Origin: QHXW01 sp963768075
GTDB taxonomy: Bacteria > Acidobacteriota > Terriglobia > Bryobacterales > Bryobacteraceae
Reading direction: 5' to 3'
Assembly: GCA_963768075.1 (NCBI GenBank)
Contig: CAVYHD010000001.1
Location: forward strand, 62,001 to 126,000
DNA: 64,000 nucleotides
Both the position numbers and the translations under genes were made by a program. Below the pieces are notes generated by a model. It saw only the letters and a list, made by a program, of their open reading frames with translations. It was not told where the DNA came from and did not search any database. This document shows, in pieces, positions 16,911 to 26,882 of the stretch (position 1 is its first letter; every line of letters begins with the position of its first letter).

Positions 16911-19900
16911 TTACTTAAACCGCTTCTTGTAGTAGACGTCCATGCCGAACAGGTCATTTTCGTCGCGCACGGCCACTATCGACCATTGCTTATTCAACGA
17001 CCATTCTACCTGGATGACTTGCGGGTTACTCTGATTCAGATAAGTGATGTAAGTAAATGTGATATCCGGAGTAACTTGTTGCTCGATGCTGGCTCTCGCC
17101 TGCGGATTTGTGCTGCCCGTAAGAGTAGGGTCGATTTTGATATTGCTAACTCCGAAGAACCGTTGCAGAGGGCCGGAAGAAGGGCTCGCCAGGGCTTGGC
17201 TGACAATGGCGGAAGCGCCCATCTGCTGCCAGCCTTGGGCAGCTCCGGTTTCGCGGGCGGCGAGTGTGGGATCTGTTGTCGGAGCATGCCCGGTAGCCAG
17301 TAAAGCGACAATGTCGCCAAATTGCAAAGGTGGATCGGACCGGTAAGTTACATTCAACTTATTCATAGGTCCGGAGATTGTGATAGTGACATCAACACCC
17401 CGCGCCTTAGTCTGCAAATCCATGTTCACAATCGGCTCTATCTTGACGGGGTTGAAGAACGAGATGGATCCTTGGCCAATGGTGTACTTACTTCCGAACA
17501 AGGTGAGCTGTCCCTGGGTAATCATGACGCGGCCCAGGAGAGCCGGGTTGGTAACGGTACCCCGCAAACGAAGGTTTGCCTCGGCCTGGATTTGTTGTGC
17601 GAGCTCCGATTGCACCTGGACATCGGAGGAAGTTTCGATCTGGATGTCGAAATCGATTCCGCCGAGCAGCCCGGTGCGAGAGCTTGGTATGCGGGCCGGT
17701 TGCGAGGAACTCGCCAGTATGGAGGCGAAATCGGTGCGGGGTGTAAAGCCCGAGCGCAGGATTGTGACGGTGCCAGAGACCAGGCTGCGCTGTGTGGTGC
17801 CGGTCCAGTTTAGCTTCGCATTCGCAAGCGTGCTAACTCCTTCGGGATACCGCAGACGTACCTGATTGGCAGCGAGATCAAGATGAAGGTCGGTCTCGCC
17901 GCCCCGATACGAAACGAATCCGGTCACGGTCACTTTGCCCCCGCCGGACTCCGCCGTGACGTTTTGAATAGTGGCACGGTCGCCCGTAAAGAGAACCGTT
18001 CCGTTCGCATTGGCGAGCCCATTAGGAAATGTCGCGAGGTACAGATTGGCGTTCTGCAACTCGATCCGGCCGGTCAACTCGGGTTGTGCCACCGTTCCAC
18101 GAATGGACGCGTTGGCGAGTAGCTTGCCGGATGAGACTACGTCGCTGCTGAAATCCTGGAGCCTGGCCAAATCCAGATCGCTGACTAGGTGGAGATCGAG
18201 CGGATTTTTCTCGTTGAGCGATACGGATCCGGTGAGCGCTATATCGGTCCCTTGGCCCGTCAGATGCGCCGCCTCCACACGCACGACGGAGTTCTGGAGG
18301 GTGAAGCGAATGGGACCTTGGTTGCGAAGTGCAATTCTTTGTGGCGTGCCGTTTGCGCCGTCCGTGGCAGGCGAATAGATTGCGAGTTGTGGGACGTCGA
18401 GCGCGGCCTTCCAGTTGACTGGCTGGAGGGCCGGTCCGGACACCGTCGCTTTGCCTTCGAGCGAGCCCGTGACTTTCCACTGCGAAGATGGCAGCCGCAG
18501 CCAGGACTCTAGAGAGTTGAGATCGAGCTTCGTGAAGGTGACTTGGGCGGTACCGGGATAATCATCCGCCAGTCGCCATTGCCCATCCGCTTGAATCACG
18601 GAGTTCGCCACTACCGACTGCAGATGTGCGACCAACATCGATCCCTGGGTGCTGGCGGCCAGATGCACAGCGCCTACGGACCTTTGGTCAATTTGAATGT
18701 CGCGGCCGTCGAGGTCCGCATCAAGGCCGGTAAGTCGAAATGTGTTCGCGGCGGATTGCGTCATGGATACATCGGCGGAGCCTTTGGCAGTAAGCTGGAT
18801 GCCGCCGGCGACCGAAAGGCGGCGGGCGAATTGAAACTGATTGAGCGGCATGCGGTTGCTCGCAGCCTGGAACGTGAGGCGGCCGTTTTGGAGATCGCCG
18901 CCGGAGTGCTCGTATTTTGCAGAAAAAGTCAACTGACTCCGGCCAGCAACGGCTTGCGCGTTTTCCAAGGTCAAGTGGTTGTTTCCGTAACTCAAATGCC
19001 CGGTGAGTCGGTCGAACGCCTCGCCGAACAAAGAGCCACGGCTGAGGGTGGCATCCGCGGTGAGGCGCGGAGCGCCGGCCGAGCCACTAATCTCCGCCGC
19101 AACGGACAGCGTGCCCGTGGCCGGTATGTTCGGAGCCGCTGTGAGCGCAAACAGCCCGTGGAGATCGGCGCCGTGAATCAGCGCGGTTGCCGCAATCGCG
19201 CTGGACGGCTCTGCTTTCCAACCGTGAAGGCCGATCGTGCCGGCAAATTGCGCGTGCAGAGCACCGCGAGCCAAGGACCCGTTCCGTACGCGCAGGCTGG
19301 ATTTGTCGAGGGTCAAATCCGATGCGAGAGAGTCGATCTGTTGACTGGAATAGATGAAGTTTTGCAGCGCGGCGTGCCCCGCGATGCCGGGAGAGGAGAG
19401 CGAGCCGGTCACCGTCCCGTCAAATGCCGCTGTGCCTTTTTGCAGACGGACCGGCACAACTCCATGCGAAGAAGGTGAGAAAATTTCCAGGACAGGAGAG
19501 AGGTCGCGCAGATCCGTAGACTGCAAACGTACCCGCAACTGCCGTCCCAGAGCGCCTTCGAGATCCAACCGAGTGGACGGAAGCTGGAGGAACGAACGGC
19601 CCAGTTCCACGGCGCCTCGGTATCCGTCGTAGGTGGCGTCGAGGAAACCTCGCACTGGTGCACGCTCTGGCGCCGGAGAAATGACTAGCTGGGCGTGAGT
19701 ACTTAGCCGCCCCTGACTCAGCTCGCTGAGAAGACCGTCCATCTCGACCGGGCCGGACAACAAACCATCCCAGGGCAGACGTCCCAGCCCAAATGTTTCA
19801 GCGATGCGCCCGATGGCGAAATTGTCAGCGTCTCCTTCGAGGTGTATGTGGTCAAGTTTTTCAATGCGTGCGCGGCCGTTGAATTTCCCGTCCAGCACTA

Positions 19901-20912
19901 ACAGGCGAATGCCGGTGAGATCGATCTTTCGCGGGTCCACCCGGAACGCCGATTCCGCCCGCACGCCCCGCACTTGCACCTGGCCCTGACCAAAGGCGAG
20001 CGAGTCACCCGCCAGGTTGCCGGTAAGGAGGTAGTTCCCGAAATCACGAAATGAGGCATTGCCCTTCACCTGTAAGATTCCCTCCGGGCGTGTCCGAAAA
20101 CGCAGCGTCCGAAGCAGTTCGTCAAGGGATACACGGGCGGTGTATTGCAGCCGATATTCCGGCGACGAAAAATCGTCGATCGCGCCGGAAAGCTCAGCGT
20201 TCGACCTCGACGTTTCGAGGCGGGCTCTAGAAATGGTGAGCTTATTCTTTTCGATAGCCACTGACACCTTCAGCGACATGTCTATTGGCAAATCTTTGCT
20301 GACGCTGAAATGCAGCGGCTGGATGGAGATATCGCCCTGGTAACTCGGAGTCTTTCGATTGTACGCAAACTGCATGCGCAGATTTTCGCCCGCGGCATTC
20401 CAGGGCATCCTGGACGAATTGACCTGCAAGGTTCCGTCCCGGAAGCTGAACCGCCCGATCGCGAGATTGAGAATGCTCTCGACCGGATTCTTGTTGGAAG
20501 CACGCTGCCCCTTGGGCTGCGGCACGTTGGTCGTGCCGTCGCCATTGACGATCAGGTGCGCTTCAGGCCGTTCGGTGTCCAGTGATTGTACGTCTATGGC
20601 CCGTTCCAGCACTGAGATAATCTTCAGTCTCGCGGTAATGGAGGCGACACGCAGCAGAGGAGCCGAACCAGGCGGCTCTGTGCCGTGAATCACGAAGTTG
20701 TGCAACTGAATCGTGAGAGTGCGCCAGTCGAGACCGAACGAGCCGATCTCGACACGCCCTCCCGTGGCCTTTTCGGCTTCCGCCACTACACGCAGCCGCA
20801 CCTGTTCGCGAAACCAACCGCTTTGGACCACGAGCAGCCCGGTCACTCCCGCCAGCACCGTCAGCCCGAGTATCGAGGAGCCGGCAATCAGCGCCACCCG
20901 GCGGCGTCTCAT
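16911..20912 (-). CDS. tamB: TamB-like translocation/assembly protein (DUF490)
   Basis: 1333 residues. One N-terminal transmembrane anchor (ALIAGSSILGLTVLAGVTGL) is followed by long beta-rich AsmA/TamB-like repeats and the conserved C-terminal DUF490 domain (about residues 980-1333), including PLQFGDIVALLATG and the terminal TYLNQSNPQVIQVEWSLNKQ. TamB proteins span the periplasm as lipid- and protein-carrying beta-taco rods and work with an Omp85 partner. Its ATG overlaps the stop of the SurA-like gene (ATGA), and that gene in turn overlaps the Omp85 gene, so all three are one operon. Confidence 0.88.
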   Translation of the reverse strand: MRRRRVALIAGSSILGLTVLAGVTGLLVVQSGWFREQVRLRVVAEAEKATGGRVEIGSFGLDWRTLTIQLHNFVIHGTEPPGSAPLLRVASITARLKIISVLERAIDVQSLDTERPEAHLIVNGDGTTNVPQPKGQRASNKNPVESILNLAIGRFSFRDGTLQVNSSRMPWNAAGENLRMQFAYNRKTPSYQGDISIQPLHFSVSKDLPIDMSLKVSVAIEKNKLTISRARLETSRSNAELSGAIDDFSSPEYRLQYTARVSLDELLRTLRFRTRPEGILQVKGNASFRDFGNYLLTGNLAGDSLAFGQGQVQVRGVRAESAFRVDPRKIDLTGIRLLVLDGKFNGRARIEKLDHIHLEGDADNFAIGRIAETFGLGRLPWDGLLSGPVEMDGLLSELSQGRLSTHAQLVISPAPERAPVRGFLDATYDGYRGAVELGRSFLQLPSTRLDLEGALGRQLRVRLQSTDLRDLSPVLEIFSPSSHGVVPVRLQKGTAAFDGTVTGSLSSPGIAGHAALQNFIYSSQQIDSLASDLTLDKSSLRVRNGSLARGALHAQFAGTIGLHGWKAEPSSAIAATALIHGADLHGLFALTAAPNIPATGTLSVAAEISGSAGAPRLTADATLSRGSLFGEAFDRLTGHLSYGNNHLTLENAQAVAGRSQLTFSAKYEHSGGDLQNGRLTFQAASNRMPLNQFQFARRLSVAGGIQLTAKGSADVSMTQSAANTFRLTGLDADLDGRDIQIDQRSVGAVHLAASTQGSMLVAHLQSVVANSVIQADGQWRLADDYPGTAQVTFTKLDLNSLESWLRLPSSQWKVTGSLEGKATVSGPALQPVNWKAALDVPQLAIYSPATDGANGTPQRIALRNQGPIRFTLQNSVVRVEAAHLTGQGTDIALTGSVSLNEKNPLDLHLVSDLDLARLQDFSSDVVSSGKLLANASIRGTVAQPELTGRIELQNANLYLATFPNGLANANGTVLFTGDRATIQNVTAESGGGKVTVTGFVSYRGGETDLHLDLAANQVRLRYPEGVSTLANAKLNWTGTTQRSLVSGTVTILRSGFTPRTDFASILASSSQPARIPSSRTGLLGGIDFDIQIETSSDVQVQSELAQQIQAEANLRLRGTVTNPALLGRVMITQGQLTLFGSKYTIGQGSISFFNPVKIEPIVNMDLQTKARGVDVTITISGPMNKLNVTYRSDPPLQFGDIVALLATGHAPTTDPTLAARETGAAQGWQQMGASAIVSQALASPSSGPLQRFFGVSNIKIDPTLTGSTNPQARASIEQQVTPDITFTYITYLNQSNPQVIQVEWSLNKQWSIVAVRDENDLFGMDVYYKKRFK

Positions 20913-21553
20913 CGAAACGCCTCCTGATGATATTCGATGTGCGTACGCTTGCGCGCCTCGGCCAACCAGTCGTCCAGTTGTTTGTCGACACCTTTGTTGG
21001 TCAAAATATGGCGGATCTGGTCATGAACGTCATCTAATGAGACCTTGCCGGCCGGCGCCTGCTTCTCCAACTCCGCGAGGTTCTGCTTGAAGTACGCACG
21101 GATTTCGTCATCGGTTACCTGCACGCCGGGCCGGAAGCGAATGTCGATGAAACGTAACAGGGAAAGTTGCCACAACAGGTGCGCCTTCAACTCGTCCTCC
21201 GAGATGCCGTACTTCGCCAGGGCTGGGCGATACTCCTCAGCGCTGGGAAACCGCTGCGCTTGAATTTGCTGCAGCATCGGTCCCACCTCTTCGAGTGAGG
21301 GCTGTGTATATCGGCCCACCTGCATCTCGCGGCGGACCAGTTTCTGCTCGATAAGGCGATCCGCCGCCTTCCGCTTCGCTGCCGGACTGAAATCCGGCGG
21401 GTCTCCATTAAGGAATCCGGTGAGCCGAAGCTCCAAAGTGATCTCACTTTCGGTAATGACCTGATTGTCCAGAGTAACGGCGATACGGTCGATGATTTCC
21501 GCCTGGAAGCCGGCCGTCAAAAGACCAAAGAAGGCCACCAAGTGCACCGCCAT
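20909..21553 (-). CDS. SurA-N-like periplasmic chaperone without PPIase domain
   Basis: 214 residues from ATG 21553, which shares a base with the omp85 stop (TGATG). The N-terminal segment MAVHLVAFFGLLTAGFQAEI is a signal peptide. The body resembles the SurA N-terminal domain: IAVTLDNQVITESEI, then AADRLIEQKLVRREM and helices ending in DELKAHLLWQLSLLRFIDIRF. No parvulin PPIase domain follows. It would act as an outer-membrane-protein chaperone delivering clients to the Omp85 protein encoded before it. An upstream extension would run inside omp85 and is not needed. Confidence 0.75.
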   Translation of the reverse strand: MAVHLVAFFGLLTAGFQAEIIDRIAVTLDNQVITESEITLELRLTGFLNGDPPDFSPAAKRKAADRLIEQKLVRREMQVGRYTQPSLEEVGPMLQQIQAQRFPSAEEYRPALAKYGISEDELKAHLLWQLSLLRFIDIRFRPGVQVTDDEIRAYFKQNLAELEKQAPAGKVSLDDVHDQIRHILTNKGVDKQLDDWLAEARKRTHIEYHQEAFR

Positions 21554-24519
21554 CAGAATGCCTGTCCAATTGAGAAGAAGAACTGAATATGGCCCGTATT
21601 GTGGGTAGTGCGCAGCGCGAGATTGTTCCCGCAATTCACCAGGTCATCGATGCTCCCGCTGCAGCCAAAGAAACTGGGTGAATTGATGCTATATGCGAGG
21701 TCAACGCGTATTGGGCCGATGGGGGTGCGGTAACGAATGCCGAACCCAACGGCGTGAACCATGTAATCGAAATCCTGGAGGTTATCCTGGTGCACGCGGA
21801 ACGAGATCTTGTCCAAGCTGGAGTAGATGTTGCCGGCATCATGGAACAGAACGCCGCCGACATTGTTGCCGAAGAGCGGAAAACGGAGCTCGGTACTGTT
21901 GAACAGGAGCGCGTTGCCGCCGATCGGAAATCCGGTCTTCGGGTCGCGGAGACCAGCCTGGTTTTCGGCAAAAGCGCGGAGTGAAGTGCCGCCGCCGCCG
22001 AAGAACCGTTCGGCAAACGGGACTGCCTCCGACGAATCCGCATACTGAGACCCATAGCTGTACGGAATGATGTCGCCAAAGGTTAATTGCCGCGCCAGCA
22101 CCAGCTTCCGGCCAATACGGTGATAGGTCGCATTGCGTGCCAGACCGCGAACGAAATTCACCTGCGAGCCGAAAACTTTAGAGGCCAGCCCCACGTCAAC
22201 CGTGTTGTAAACTCCCTTGTGGGCATCGATTGGATCGTCACGCCGGTCCTGAATGTAGTTCACGGATAGGATGCCCACCCGCACCGGTTGCGAAAGCAGG
22301 GGAACGAGATTGGGATCGATCTTTAGATCCGAAGTGCTCACACGACGGTAGGCGAACCGGTAGAGCAGCGTGGAGGGTTTCGACAGCTTCTGAGAAAGTT
22401 GGACCGATCCTTCCTCGCGCCTGGCTGCGAACGTATTGATGCCGTGTGTATTGTCGTAAACGATGCTAAACGTCAGGGCGAGGTTATCGTTGTTGTGGAC
22501 TCTTGGCGCCTGATAGCTGAGAATGGCACGCTGCTCGATGGTGGAAGCTCTCGTTTGCAGAGTGATGGTGTGACCGAGGCCGAGGAAGTTCAGGCGCGTC
22601 AGATCGAACGACACACGCGGACTGAAACCGGCGCCTCCCGCCGGACTGTCCAGACTCGTTTCACTCGCTCCAATGCGCGCGATCTCAGCGCCCAGACCAC
22701 CATCAAGCCGCCACCGGGTGGCTTCATCTATGTCATAGATGACGTACTTGTGCTGGGCTTCGCCGTCAGGGTCCTGAATGGCCATATCCACCTGGGAGAA
22801 GATGCCGAGATCGTACAGCCGCCGCTGCGTGTCGGCCATGCTGATCGGAGACAGCGGATCGCCGGCGGCGAGCAACAAATTCTTGTTGACTAGACCGGGA
22901 CGAGTGTTTTCCAGTCCTTCCACCACGACGTCGCGCACAAACTGCCTTCGCCCTTCGGCGACGACGAAACGGAGATTTACGTGGTGCGGCTCGGGGCCAG
23001 GCGCCGAGCTCCACTCGAAACTGGCGTTAGGAAATCCGTTATTGAAATAGTAGGCAAGAATCGTATCGCGATCCGCGGCGACGCTGAATTCGCTGAACGG
23101 CTGTCCTTCCACGGAGCTGAGCGTGGTAAGAATACGGCTGGCATCCAATTGCCCGACGCCGGCCACGTCCAGCTTGGAGACAAACCATTGCGGACCTTCC
23201 TGAATCATCACGAAGACAGCAATGTCACCCACCCTTCCCTGATAGTCGTCCAAGACCTTCGAAGTGACTTGCACGTCACGGAAGCCGTTCTCGGTATAGA
23301 GATCGGCAATGGCTTCCTCGTCGCGGCGCCGCAAGGCTTCGCTGTAGCGGCCGTGCCTCATCTGCCAGGATCTCGGTACCAGCAGCATGCGCTCGCGAAT
23401 CGTTTCGGTCCCGAAGTAATGATTGCCGCGGATCTCCAGGCTCACGAAGCGATGGCGCCTTCCCAGGTTGATCAGGTAGTCGATCTCCTCCCTGCCGTTC
23501 TGCAGCCGCTGTTGCTTGAACTCGACGTCGGATTCGAAATACCCCTGGGCTTGAAACGCGTCGCGAAGATTTCGCTGGCCTTCTACGAGCAAGTCCCGAT
23601 CCACTGCGTGCTCTTCGTACACGGGCACATTCTGCTGCATCGTCTTGTTGGACACTTTGGCCCCAACGGGCTTGATATCTACAATGGGTCCGGGGTCGAT
23701 GCGCAGATCCGGAGTCACGCGGAGTGTCTCGGGATCGTAGTCCATGGATTCAAGTTGCACCGTGGCCAGCAGGTGCTGTTGCTTGGCGTACTTTTTGCGC
23801 ACATTGTCGACCCCCTGCCGCGTCCTGATCTGGTTCACGGGACGCCAGCCTCTCACCCAACGGCGCTTCCATTTAGTGGCGGCGACAATTTTTTCCACGG
23901 CCATCTGCAGTTCGCCCAGCAGCACGGGCGTCCGGTATTTGGCGCGCGGACCGCTGTCGACCATAAAGTGAACATGTGCCTGCTGCGTGCGGGGATCGTA
24001 TTCGATGCGCGATTGCAGCCGATTCTCGTAGAAGCCGTCAGCCACCAGAAGCGAATGCGCGCCGTCCTGAGCCGGGCCGATATTTTCCTCCCGGAACGGC
24101 TGTCCCAAGGTGAGCCGCGTGGCGCTCACGATCTGCCCGCGGTTTGGCGGTTGTGGCACGTTGCCCGTCACCAAAACACGCCCGACAAACCAGCTGTTTT
24201 TGGTGAGGAAGCGGATGACGACGCCTCCGTCCGTAAGCTCGGCCTCCACCTCGATATCTTCGTAACGTCCGGTGGCGAACAGATTCTCGATGGATTTTCG
24301 GACGTTTGCGATTTCGAGCGGCTCGCCACGCTTCAACGCCATCGACTGAAGCAGATCAGGCGTCGCGACCGGTTGCTCCGGCGGGCTGAACTGAATCTCA
24401 ACGATTCGTTTGCCTTCGTACTTTTGCGTATCCGCGGAGGCGGGGACACCGGGCGCTACCCAAACGAATAGCGTCAGCATTACGAGACAGCGCACCGAGC
24501 GAGCCCACACCATGCTCAT
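21553..24519 (-). CDS. BamA/TamA-family outer membrane protein (Omp85)
   Basis: 988 residues from ATG 24519; the ORF is open 71 codons further but the signal peptide (CLVMLTLFVWVAPGVPASA) begins just after this ATG. About five POTRA-like repeats fill residues 30-580 (for example LVTGNVPQPPNRGQIVS and VVVEGLENTRPGLVNKNLLL). A 16-strand-type barrel follows and contains GTSLRAFAENQAGL, the expected lid/L6 region, and ends QFFFSIGQAF with the C-terminal Phe signal. The operon with a SurA-like chaperone and TamB makes a TamA-like or general outer-membrane assembly role likely. A housekeeping bamA should exist elsewhere if this one is TamA. Confidence 0.87.
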   Translation of the reverse strand: MSMVWARSVRCLVMLTLFVWVAPGVPASADTQKYEGKRIVEIQFSPPEQPVATPDLLQSMALKRGEPLEIANVRKSIENLFATGRYEDIEVEAELTDGGVVIRFLTKNSWFVGRVLVTGNVPQPPNRGQIVSATRLTLGQPFREENIGPAQDGAHSLLVADGFYENRLQSRIEYDPRTQQAHVHFMVDSGPRAKYRTPVLLGELQMAVEKIVAATKWKRRWVRGWRPVNQIRTRQGVDNVRKKYAKQQHLLATVQLESMDYDPETLRVTPDLRIDPGPIVDIKPVGAKVSNKTMQQNVPVYEEHAVDRDLLVEGQRNLRDAFQAQGYFESDVEFKQQRLQNGREEIDYLINLGRRHRFVSLEIRGNHYFGTETIRERMLLVPRSWQMRHGRYSEALRRRDEEAIADLYTENGFRDVQVTSKVLDDYQGRVGDIAVFVMIQEGPQWFVSKLDVAGVGQLDASRILTTLSSVEGQPFSEFSVAADRDTILAYYFNNGFPNASFEWSSAPGPEPHHVNLRFVVAEGRRQFVRDVVVEGLENTRPGLVNKNLLLAAGDPLSPISMADTQRRLYDLGIFSQVDMAIQDPDGEAQHKYVIYDIDEATRWRLDGGLGAEIARIGASETSLDSPAGGAGFSPRVSFDLTRLNFLGLGHTITLQTRASTIEQRAILSYQAPRVHNNDNLALTFSIVYDNTHGINTFAARREEGSVQLSQKLSKPSTLLYRFAYRRVSTSDLKIDPNLVPLLSQPVRVGILSVNYIQDRRDDPIDAHKGVYNTVDVGLASKVFGSQVNFVRGLARNATYHRIGRKLVLARQLTFGDIIPYSYGSQYADSSEAVPFAERFFGGGGTSLRAFAENQAGLRDPKTGFPIGGNALLFNSTELRFPLFGNNVGGVLFHDAGNIYSSLDKISFRVHQDNLQDFDYMVHAVGFGIRYRTPIGPIRVDLAYSINSPSFFGCSGSIDDLVNCGNNLALRTTHNTGHIQFFFSIGQAF

Positions 24520-24559
24520 GATACCGGCTTCGGAGGCAAGTTTGTTACCATCGGTTAGG

Positions 24560-25582
24560 ATGACTTCTGGCGAAAGAGAGCGGTACTCGCGCCAGATTCT
24601 GTTTCGGGAGATCGGCGAGTGTGGGCAGGAAAATCTTCTCGCCTCGCATGCTGTGATCGTGGGCTGCGGCGCCTTAGGCAGCCTGCAAGCGATGGCTTTG
24701 GCGCGCTCTGGTGTCGGCCGCCTCACGATCATTGACCGCGATTATGTCGACGAAACCAACCTCCAGCGGCAATTCCTGTTTGAGGAGTCCGATGCGGCCG
24801 AGGCGCTTCCCAAGGCGGTCGCCGCCGCGAGGCGATTGCGGCGCATCAACTCTTCGGTCCAGGTGTACGATGTGGTCGCCGATCTGAATCCCGCCAATGC
24901 CGAGGATTTGCTGGCACAAGCCGGCGTCATTCTCGATGGCACCGACAACTTCGAGACACGTTACCTGATCAACGACGCCGCGGTCCGTTGTGGCGTGCCC
25001 TGGATCTACGGCGCCGCCGTTGCGAGTTACGGCATCGAAATGCCTGTGATACCAGGGCGCACGGCGTGCCTTCGGTGCGTCTATCCGGATGCTCCCACCG
25101 GTGCACAACCGACCTGCGACACCGCGGGAGTGCTGAATGTGATCACAACGGCCATCGCCGCCCTCCAGGTCGCTGACGCCATAAAAATCTTATCCGGCCG
25201 GCCCGAGTGTGTAATTCCTCGCATCACCACGATGGACGTATGGAATGGCACGATGCGTCAGATCGACCAGCCGCCGCCTGATCCGGATTGCCCCACCTGC
25301 GCGCGGCGCGAATTCGTCCATCTGAACGGCGCGATGCGTGCTCCCATCAGCCTTTGCGGACGCAACGCCGTGCAGATCCATACCGTGTCACGGCCCCTGG
25401 ATCTCGCGGAATTGAAGAAGCGGCTCACGCCGCTCGGCGAAGTTCGTGCCAATGAGTTTGCGCTGCGCTTCGCTCAACCGCCGTTCGAGATGACGATCTT
25501 CCCCGACGGCCGCGCCATCATCAAAGGCACCACGGACCCCGGCGTCGCGCGCAGCCTGTACGCTCGCTATGTCGGAAATTGA
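24560..25582 (+). CDS. ThiF/MoeB-family E1-like adenylyltransferase
   Basis: 340 residues from ATG 24560, divergent from omp85. Motifs: IVGCGALGSLQAMALARSGV nucleotide loop, DETNLQRQFLF, GTDNFETRYLINDAAV, and zinc Cys pairs CLRCVYP and CPTC. A C-terminal domain of about 60 residues (EMTIFPDGRAIIKGTTDP) replaces the rhodanese of the first E1 in this window and is common in stand-alone MoeB/ThiF proteins. It would adenylate a ThiS or MoaD carrier tail, for thiamine or molybdopterin sulfur transfer; which one cannot be told. No carrier gene is adjacent. Confidence 0.87.
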   Translation: MTSGERERYSRQILFREIGECGQENLLASHAVIVGCGALGSLQAMALARSGVGRLTIIDRDYVDETNLQRQFLFEESDAAEALPKAVAAARRLRRINSSVQVYDVVADLNPANAEDLLAQAGVILDGTDNFETRYLINDAAVRCGVPWIYGAAVASYGIEMPVIPGRTACLRCVYPDAPTGAQPTCDTAGVLNVITTAIAALQVADAIKILSGRPECVIPRITTMDVWNGTMRQIDQPPPDPDCPTCARREFVHLNGAMRAPISLCGRNAVQIHTVSRPLDLAELKKRLTPLGEVRANEFALRFAQPPFEMTIFPDGRAIIKGTTDPGVARSLYARYVGN

Positions 25583-25591
25583 CTCGCCCCG

Positions 25592-26881
25592 CTATTGCGC
25601 GGTTTCCAATACGATCACCGTATCGGCCGCATCGCGCGCCTCCGGCAGGTGCAGAACGATACCGCCCTTTACCGTAGAGACCTCGACGGACGCGCCCGAG
25701 GCCAGCGTCGTCGCACTCTTCACTCTGGGTAGGTGCGACAGCGCGAGCAGATCACCGTCGTAATCCATCACATGAACGTAGACCCGACCCGCACGCTGGG
25801 TGGTAGCGCCCCACGAAGTCGGCGCAATGGGACCGCCATGCGTGCCATAAATCGATTCTCCATTGCGATCGCAGCCATTGCCCATGCCACGCAGCCGCTC
25901 CACGAACTCCGGCTGGATTTGTCCGCGTGGGCATGGGCCCAACGTTCAGCAGGAAGTTGGCGTTGTTGCCGGCGGCGCTCACCACGATACTGAATGAGCT
26001 GGCGGTACTCTTGAAATGCTTGTCGGTGTTGTTATAGCCCCAGGCATTGCTGATCGTGTCGCAGGTTTCGAGCGGCAGTTTTCCGACTTCCGAATTTTCG
26101 TTGAAGCCAGCCGTTTTCTGGCCCGGCAGGTCCTTCTCGAACATCTGAAAATCCTCGCCAGCGAACGGAAGACGATGATGATTATTCCCGACCAACGCCG
26201 CGGGCTGCAGGCTGTGGATCAGCCCGTACGTCCGGCCGAGATGCCAGTCTGCGTCGGGCTTGTCCCACATGCCATCGAACCAGATGCCCCCGATCTCGCC
26301 GTAGCCGGTGAGCAATTCGCGAAGCTGGTTATCCATGAACTCGAGATATTGGTTCCAGTCGCCGTTCTCCGGCCGTCCCGCGGTCTGGCCGGTCCGTCCC
26401 CGCGGAAAGTAATCCGGATTGTGCCAATCGAGCTCCGAATGATAGAAGAACAACTTGATCCCCTGCCGGTGACATTCGTCGGCCAGCATTTTCAGAACGT
26501 CCTTGTTATAAGGTGTCGCGTCGACGATGTTCCAATGATTCTGCTTCGTGCCCCACATGGCGAAGCCGTCGTGATGTTTGCTGGTAATGGTGATGTACTT
26601 CATGCCCGCGTCTTTGGCCATCGCCACCCATTCGGCGGGATTGTAATCGGTGGGATTGAATTGCGGCGGAAGCTTTTCGTACTCGGCGACGGTCATTTTA
26701 CGTTGTTCATGACCCATTCACCATCGCCCAGCACGCTATAGACGCCCCAATGAATGAACATCCCGAAGCTGGCGTCCTCGAACCATTCGCGCGCTTTCAA
26801 ATTAGCCTCGGAAGGTTGGTAAGTCTGGCCATCGCGGCGGAGCGCCAACAGCATCGGAACAAGAAGAAATCGCATAATCAC
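25592..26881 (-). pseudogene. Alpha-L-fucosidase (GH29), frameshifted
   Basis: Three overlapping frames join into one GH29 protein. The start is near 26881: signal peptide, ASFGMFIHWGVYSVLGDGEW. The middle holds KYITITSKHHDGFAMW and GGIWFDGMWDKPDADW, where the D of WFDG is the nucleophile. The end is NGESIYGTHGGPIAPTSWG. Breaks: near 26695-26700 an A run is one short (GTAAAATG, restored by one A); near 25930 a CGCG is altered; a compensating pair lies near 25870-25885. Catalytic residues are all retained, so sequence error is plausible. If intact it would be a secreted enzyme releasing terminal L-fucose. Confidence 0.75.
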
Positions 26882-26882
26882 C

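Noticed and set aside
22981..24471. Plus-strand frame of 496 codons
   Set aside because: Antisense to the POTRA region of the Omp85 gene, with no signal peptide or domain.
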